This document shows positions 61,220-64,000 of a stretch of DNA of 64,000 bases, piece by piece. The DNA is from Lysobacter arvi (GTDB taxonomy: Bacteria; Pseudomonadota; Gammaproteobacteria; Xanthomonadales; Xanthomonadaceae): contig JARUHG010000003.1 of NCBI GenBank assembly GCA_031216755.1, positions 124,001 to 188,000 on the forward strand, written 5' to 3'. Under the pieces are notes generated by a model, which did not search any database, was not told the origin of the DNA, and worked only from the letters and a program-made list of their open reading frames with translations. A program made the position numbers and the translations under genes. Numbering within the stretch: position 1 is the stretch's first letter; every line of letters starts with the position of its first letter.

Positions 61220-62974
61220 TCAGATCATGGGTTGCCGGCCGGGGAACAGCGGCCACGCGTAGGTCTCCTGATTGGACATGTTGAGGACCTCCAGCTGATG
61301 GAAGGAATTGATGCTCGCGTACAGCGCGAAGAACCGCGCGAGCACCGCACCGAACAGGTACAGCTCGCCTTCGCTGAGGAAACCTTCGACATCCAGCGCG
61401 AGGGTGGTCCGCAGTCCGCGCACCGGCAGGCCACGTATCAGGCGATCCACTGGCACCGTGCGGACTTCGCCGATCGCGTCCAAACGACGGCGCGTGCTGC
61501 GCTCGCGTTGCAGATCGTGTAGCGCAGCGAAGTCGTAGGCACGCAGCACGGCTCGTAGCGGCTCCGCGTTGAGCAGCGAGAGATAGTTCAGCGACAAGTT
61601 CGACAGCAGCGTCCAGTGCAGGCTCCCATCCATCACCGGCCGGCACGACGGCGTGGGTGCGCGCAGGTTCGCGAAGGTGACAAACGAGGCAACACCCTGC
61701 GTGGGCACGCACAGTTCGCCAGGCGCCAGCAGTGCCGGTAGATCGCCGTCGCTACAGGTCAATTCTGCTGAGATCGTTTCGCTGCACCCAACGTACTTAG
61801 CCTCGTCGCCGCGCACGAAGCCGATGCGATGTCGCAGACGTTCATCGCCTGGTTGCGTTTGGACACGCAGCCGGTAGTACAGGCTGCGGCGATGGCGCGC
61901 GTGCTCGATCTCGTGGCCAAACGACTCGAAGCAGGCATACTCGCCCTGGGCGTTGCGGCCATCGCCATGCGCCCCGAACACGCGGTCGACACTGAAGATC
62001 TCGAATGTACCGTCGCGACCGCCGGTCGGGACAAGCGGATAGTCCTCGCAATGGCCATCTAGCCGGATCGGTTCGGCGTCATGCGCGAACAGGTTCACGG
62101 CCGGCACGCAGTACAGCGCCAAGTCGGCGTCGGTGAGCCGTATATTGGCCGGCATCGGTCGGTTGAAGACGAACTCCAGCCGCACATCCGTCGCGGCCAG
62201 ATCTGACCAGGTCTGACTCAAGCCGGTGAGGCGAACGAAGTGGTAACGCTGCGGGAACAGGAAGAACTCCTGCAGGATCCGGTAGCCGTCGAACACATTC
62301 TTCGGGTACGGCAGCAGGGCTTCCTCCGGCTCGAATCCGGGGAACTCGATCGACGCTGGATCGAGCCTTCGAACCTGATCGCCGGCGATTACACGGATCT
62401 CTTCCAGATAGCGCGAGAGCCACAGGTACAACGTCTGCGCGGTGAAGTCGCTGCCGGAGAGGTGCACGTCGAGGCTATCGCAGCCGGTCTCGCTCAGGCG
62501 TCGCCCCGAGATCGCGCGCAGGTCGACGCGCACCGCAGAGCGCTCGCGAGTGTGCTCGTCGCTGACAGACGCGATCGCAAGCGGGTACACGTCGAGGTTG
62601 TGACAGGTGCGGAACCGGCACACGTGGCCGTCGATCGGCCGCGAGCGCAGCTCCAGTCCGGCCGGCAGGGACTTCCGCTCCGTGATGCCGCGATCGATTG
62701 GGTCGAAGCGCATGATCGCCACGCTCGGCAACGGCCGCAGGTAGTTCGGCCAGAGCAGTTGCAGCAGCGAGTGGGTCAGCTCCTCGAAGTCGTCCTCCAG
62801 CTTGAGCCGCAATCTAGCGGTGAGGAAGGCGAAACCTTCCAGCAACCGCTCCACGTCCGGGTCGTTGGCCTGTTCGCCGAGGAAGCGAGCCAACTGTGGG
62901 TTGTGGCGAGCGAACTCGCGGCCCTGGAGACGCAGAAAGTTCAACTCCTCGCGGAAGCGCTCGCGCAGGCTCAT
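61220..62974 (-). CDS. tssF: T6SS baseplate protein TssF
   Basis: Baseplate wedge subunit, 584 residues, within the family range. The N-terminus (RFREELNFLRLQGREFARHNPQLARFLG, quoted in part) and the following DPDVERLLEGFAFLTARLRLKL are diagnostic. LLQLLWPNYLRPLPSVAIMRF comes next. Conserved C-terminal blocks include WTLLSNLSLNYLSL and FFALYASINSFHQLEV. It starts one base after the tssE stop and is followed closely by tssG. Confidence 0.95.
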   Translation of the reverse strand: MSLRERFREELNFLRLQGREFARHNPQLARFLGEQANDPDVERLLEGFAFLTARLRLKLEDDFEELTHSLLQLLWPNYLRPLPSVAIMRFDPIDRGITERKSLPAGLELRSRPIDGHVCRFRTCHNLDVYPLAIASVSDEHTRERSAVRVDLRAISGRRLSETGCDSLDVHLSGSDFTAQTLYLWLSRYLEEIRVIAGDQVRRLDPASIEFPGFEPEEALLPYPKNVFDGYRILQEFFLFPQRYHFVRLTGLSQTWSDLAATDVRLEFVFNRPMPANIRLTDADLALYCVPAVNLFAHDAEPIRLDGHCEDYPLVPTGGRDGTFEIFSVDRVFGAHGDGRNAQGEYACFESFGHEIEHARHRRSLYYRLRVQTQPGDERLRHRIGFVRGDEAKYVGCSETISAELTCSDGDLPALLAPGELCVPTQGVASFVTFANLRAPTPSCRPVMDGSLHWTLLSNLSLNYLSLLNAEPLRAVLRAYDFAALHDLQRERSTRRRLDAIGEVRTVPVDRLIRGLPVRGLRTTLALDVEGFLSEGELYLFGAVLARFFALYASINSFHQLEVLNMSNQETYAWPLFPGRQPMI

Positions 62975-62975
62975 A

Positions 62976-63398
62976 TCACAGCACCCTATAGCGCGTGTCG
63001 TCGCGATTCATGACGAGATCGATCTCCACGAGCTGCTCCTTGTGGTCGACGGGCATCGTGCAATCAACGCGAAAGTACAACTCCACGGGGGAGTCGGCAT
63101 CGGGCATGAGCCGCACTTGGCGGACATCCACGCGCGGTTCGTACTGCGCGATCGCGACGCGCACGCCAGCGGCCAGACATGTCAGCAGGTCCGTGGTCCC
63201 TGACACGGCATCGTTGAAATCGGGCAGACCATAGTCAGGGTTGCTCAGCGCGCAACCTTGGCGGGCGTTGAGCAACCGTTCCAAGTGGCGCTTGATCGCG
63301 CCGATCCTCTCGGCCGTTCGCTCACGGCCAAGCGTCCGGCTCAAAGGCCGGACGTTTGAATCGAGACGATCGAACAGGCTTCCGTTTCCCTTTGGCAT
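62976..63398 (-). CDS. tssE: T6SS baseplate protein TssE (gp25-like)
   Basis: A 140-residue homologue of phage T4 gp25, which nucleates the sheath. It begins MPKGNGSLFDRLD, contains LERLLNARQGCALSNPDYGLPDF (quoted in part), and the conserved IAQYEPRVDVRQV block with the EPR signature. It lies between tssC and tssF, the standard order. Confidence 0.95.
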   Translation of the reverse strand: MPKGNGSLFDRLDSNVRPLSRTLGRERTAERIGAIKRHLERLLNARQGCALSNPDYGLPDFNDAVSGTTDLLTCLAAGVRVAIAQYEPRVDVRQVRLMPDADSPVELYFRVDCTMPVDHKEQLVEIDLVMNRDDTRYRVL

Positions 63399-63422
63399 TC
63401 CGCGCTCCTTCGCTCGGCCGCC

Positions 63423-64000
63423 TTACTCCTTGTCCAGACGACCGACCAGCGACAGTTCGAAGTTGGCGCCCATGTACTTGAAGTGCGGTCGCACCGCTAG
63501 CGAAACCTGGTACCAGCCCGGATTGCCCTCGACATTCGCCACTTCAACCTTGGCCGCGCGCAGCGGACGACGGCTGCGCACCTCGGCAGGCGGATTCTCC
63601 TGGTCGGCCACGTACTGCTTGAGCCAGCTGTTGAGCTCGCGCTCCAGGTCCTGGCGTTCCTTCCAGCTGCCGATCTGCTCGCGCTGGAGCACTTTGATGT
63701 AGTGCGCCAGGCGATTGATGATGAACATGTAGGGAAGTTGCGTACCAAGCTTGTAGTTGGTCTGGGCCTCCTGACCTTCCTTCGTCTTGGGGAAGGCCTT
63801 GGGCTTCAGCACCGAATTGGCCGAGAAGAACGCGGCGTTGTCGCTGTCCTTTCGCATCGTCAGCGGGATGAATCCCTCTTCCGAAAGCTCAAACTCCTTG
63901 CGATCGGTGATCAGCACCTCGGTCGGGATCTTCGCTTGCAACTGGCCGAACGCCTCGTATAGATGCACCGGCAGGTCATCAACGGCACCGCCCGACTGCG
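63423..64000 (-). CDS. tssC: T6SS sheath protein TssC (C-terminal part)
   Basis: C-terminal 190 residues or so of the large contractile sheath subunit; the gene continues past the right edge. Diagnostic blocks are PTEVLITDRKEFELSEEGFIPL (quoted in part), AAFFSANSVLKPK, KLGTQLPYMFIINRLAHYIKV (quoted in part) and the terminal VRPHFKYMGANFELSLVGRLDK (quoted in part), which ends in the sheath handshake strand. tssB is expected further upstream, outside the window. Confidence 0.96.
   Translation of the reverse strand, partial: QSGGAVDDLPVHLYEAFGQLQAKIPTEVLITDRKEFELSEEGFIPLTMRKDSDNAAFFSANSVLKPKAFPKTKEGQEAQTNYKLGTQLPYMFIINRLAHYIKVLQREQIGSWKERQDLERELNSWLKQYVADQENPPAEVRSRRPLRAAKVEVANVEGNPGWYQVSLAVRPHFKYMGANFELSLVGRLDKE

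Noticed and set aside
1-64000. CRISPR array, rRNA or tRNA genes, prophage or insertion sequence
   Set aside because: No regularly spaced short repeats, no recognisable RNA gene and no transposase or integrase was seen. The VgrG and TssE similarity to phage proteins is explained by the T6SS.

Overview
The window reads as a high-GC gammaproteobacterial chromosome, most likely a Lysobacter-like member of the Xanthomonadaceae. This rests on GC-rich codon use, the relA/hrpA/dps/recQ/hupB housekeeping set, and small secreted families I associate with that group. I ran no database search, so family names are recognition from motifs.

Left part (1-23.7 kb): a penicillin-binding protein 1B gene runs off the left edge on the minus strand. 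Diverging from it is a three-gene glycosyltransferase set: a GT-B enzyme, a 76-residue protein and a 1002-residue enzyme with two GT modules. Then come a TPR-like membrane protein, relA, two paralogous exported proteins, hrpA, dps (followed by a textbook terminator), recQ, a GFA-type zinc protein, about 0.9 kb with no convincing gene, two paralogous 130-residue proteins, hupB, a 67-residue protein, a secreted lipase resembling Candida antarctica lipase B, and a decayed gene for a large exported protein.

Right part (23.7-64 kb): one large type VI secretion (T6SS) locus, entirely on the minus strand, so it is transcribed from right to left. In that order: tssC (partial), tssE, tssF, tssG, an FHA protein, tssJ, tssK, a vgrG relic, tssL, a PAAR spike, clpV, a sigma-54 activator (vasH), a TagO/VasI-like lipoprotein, vgrG, a DUF4123 effector adaptor, a VasX-type membrane effector, four tandem DUF6708 membrane proteins, tssA and tssM. 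Most neighbours overlap by 1-16 bases, so translation is probably coupled. After tssM a new unit begins, with three 16-bp palindromes and a consensus sigma-54 promoter driving hcp, followed by a second vgrG.

Beyond the second vgrG lies a mosaic of effector and immunity material: a 357-residue protein, a one-helix membrane protein, two VasX-like effector tails lacking their N-terminal parts, two more distant DUF6708 proteins, a truncated DcrB-like immunity gene and another effector fragment.

The most interesting points are: the DUF6708 array, whose copies are nearly identical except for an AT-richer, hypervariable transmembrane hairpin; the sigma-54 promoter with its upstream palindrome triplet at hcp, matched by an encoded sigma-54 activator; the roughly 150-residue insertion inside TssJ; and the vgrG, DcrB and effector relics that record repeated recombination in this locus.
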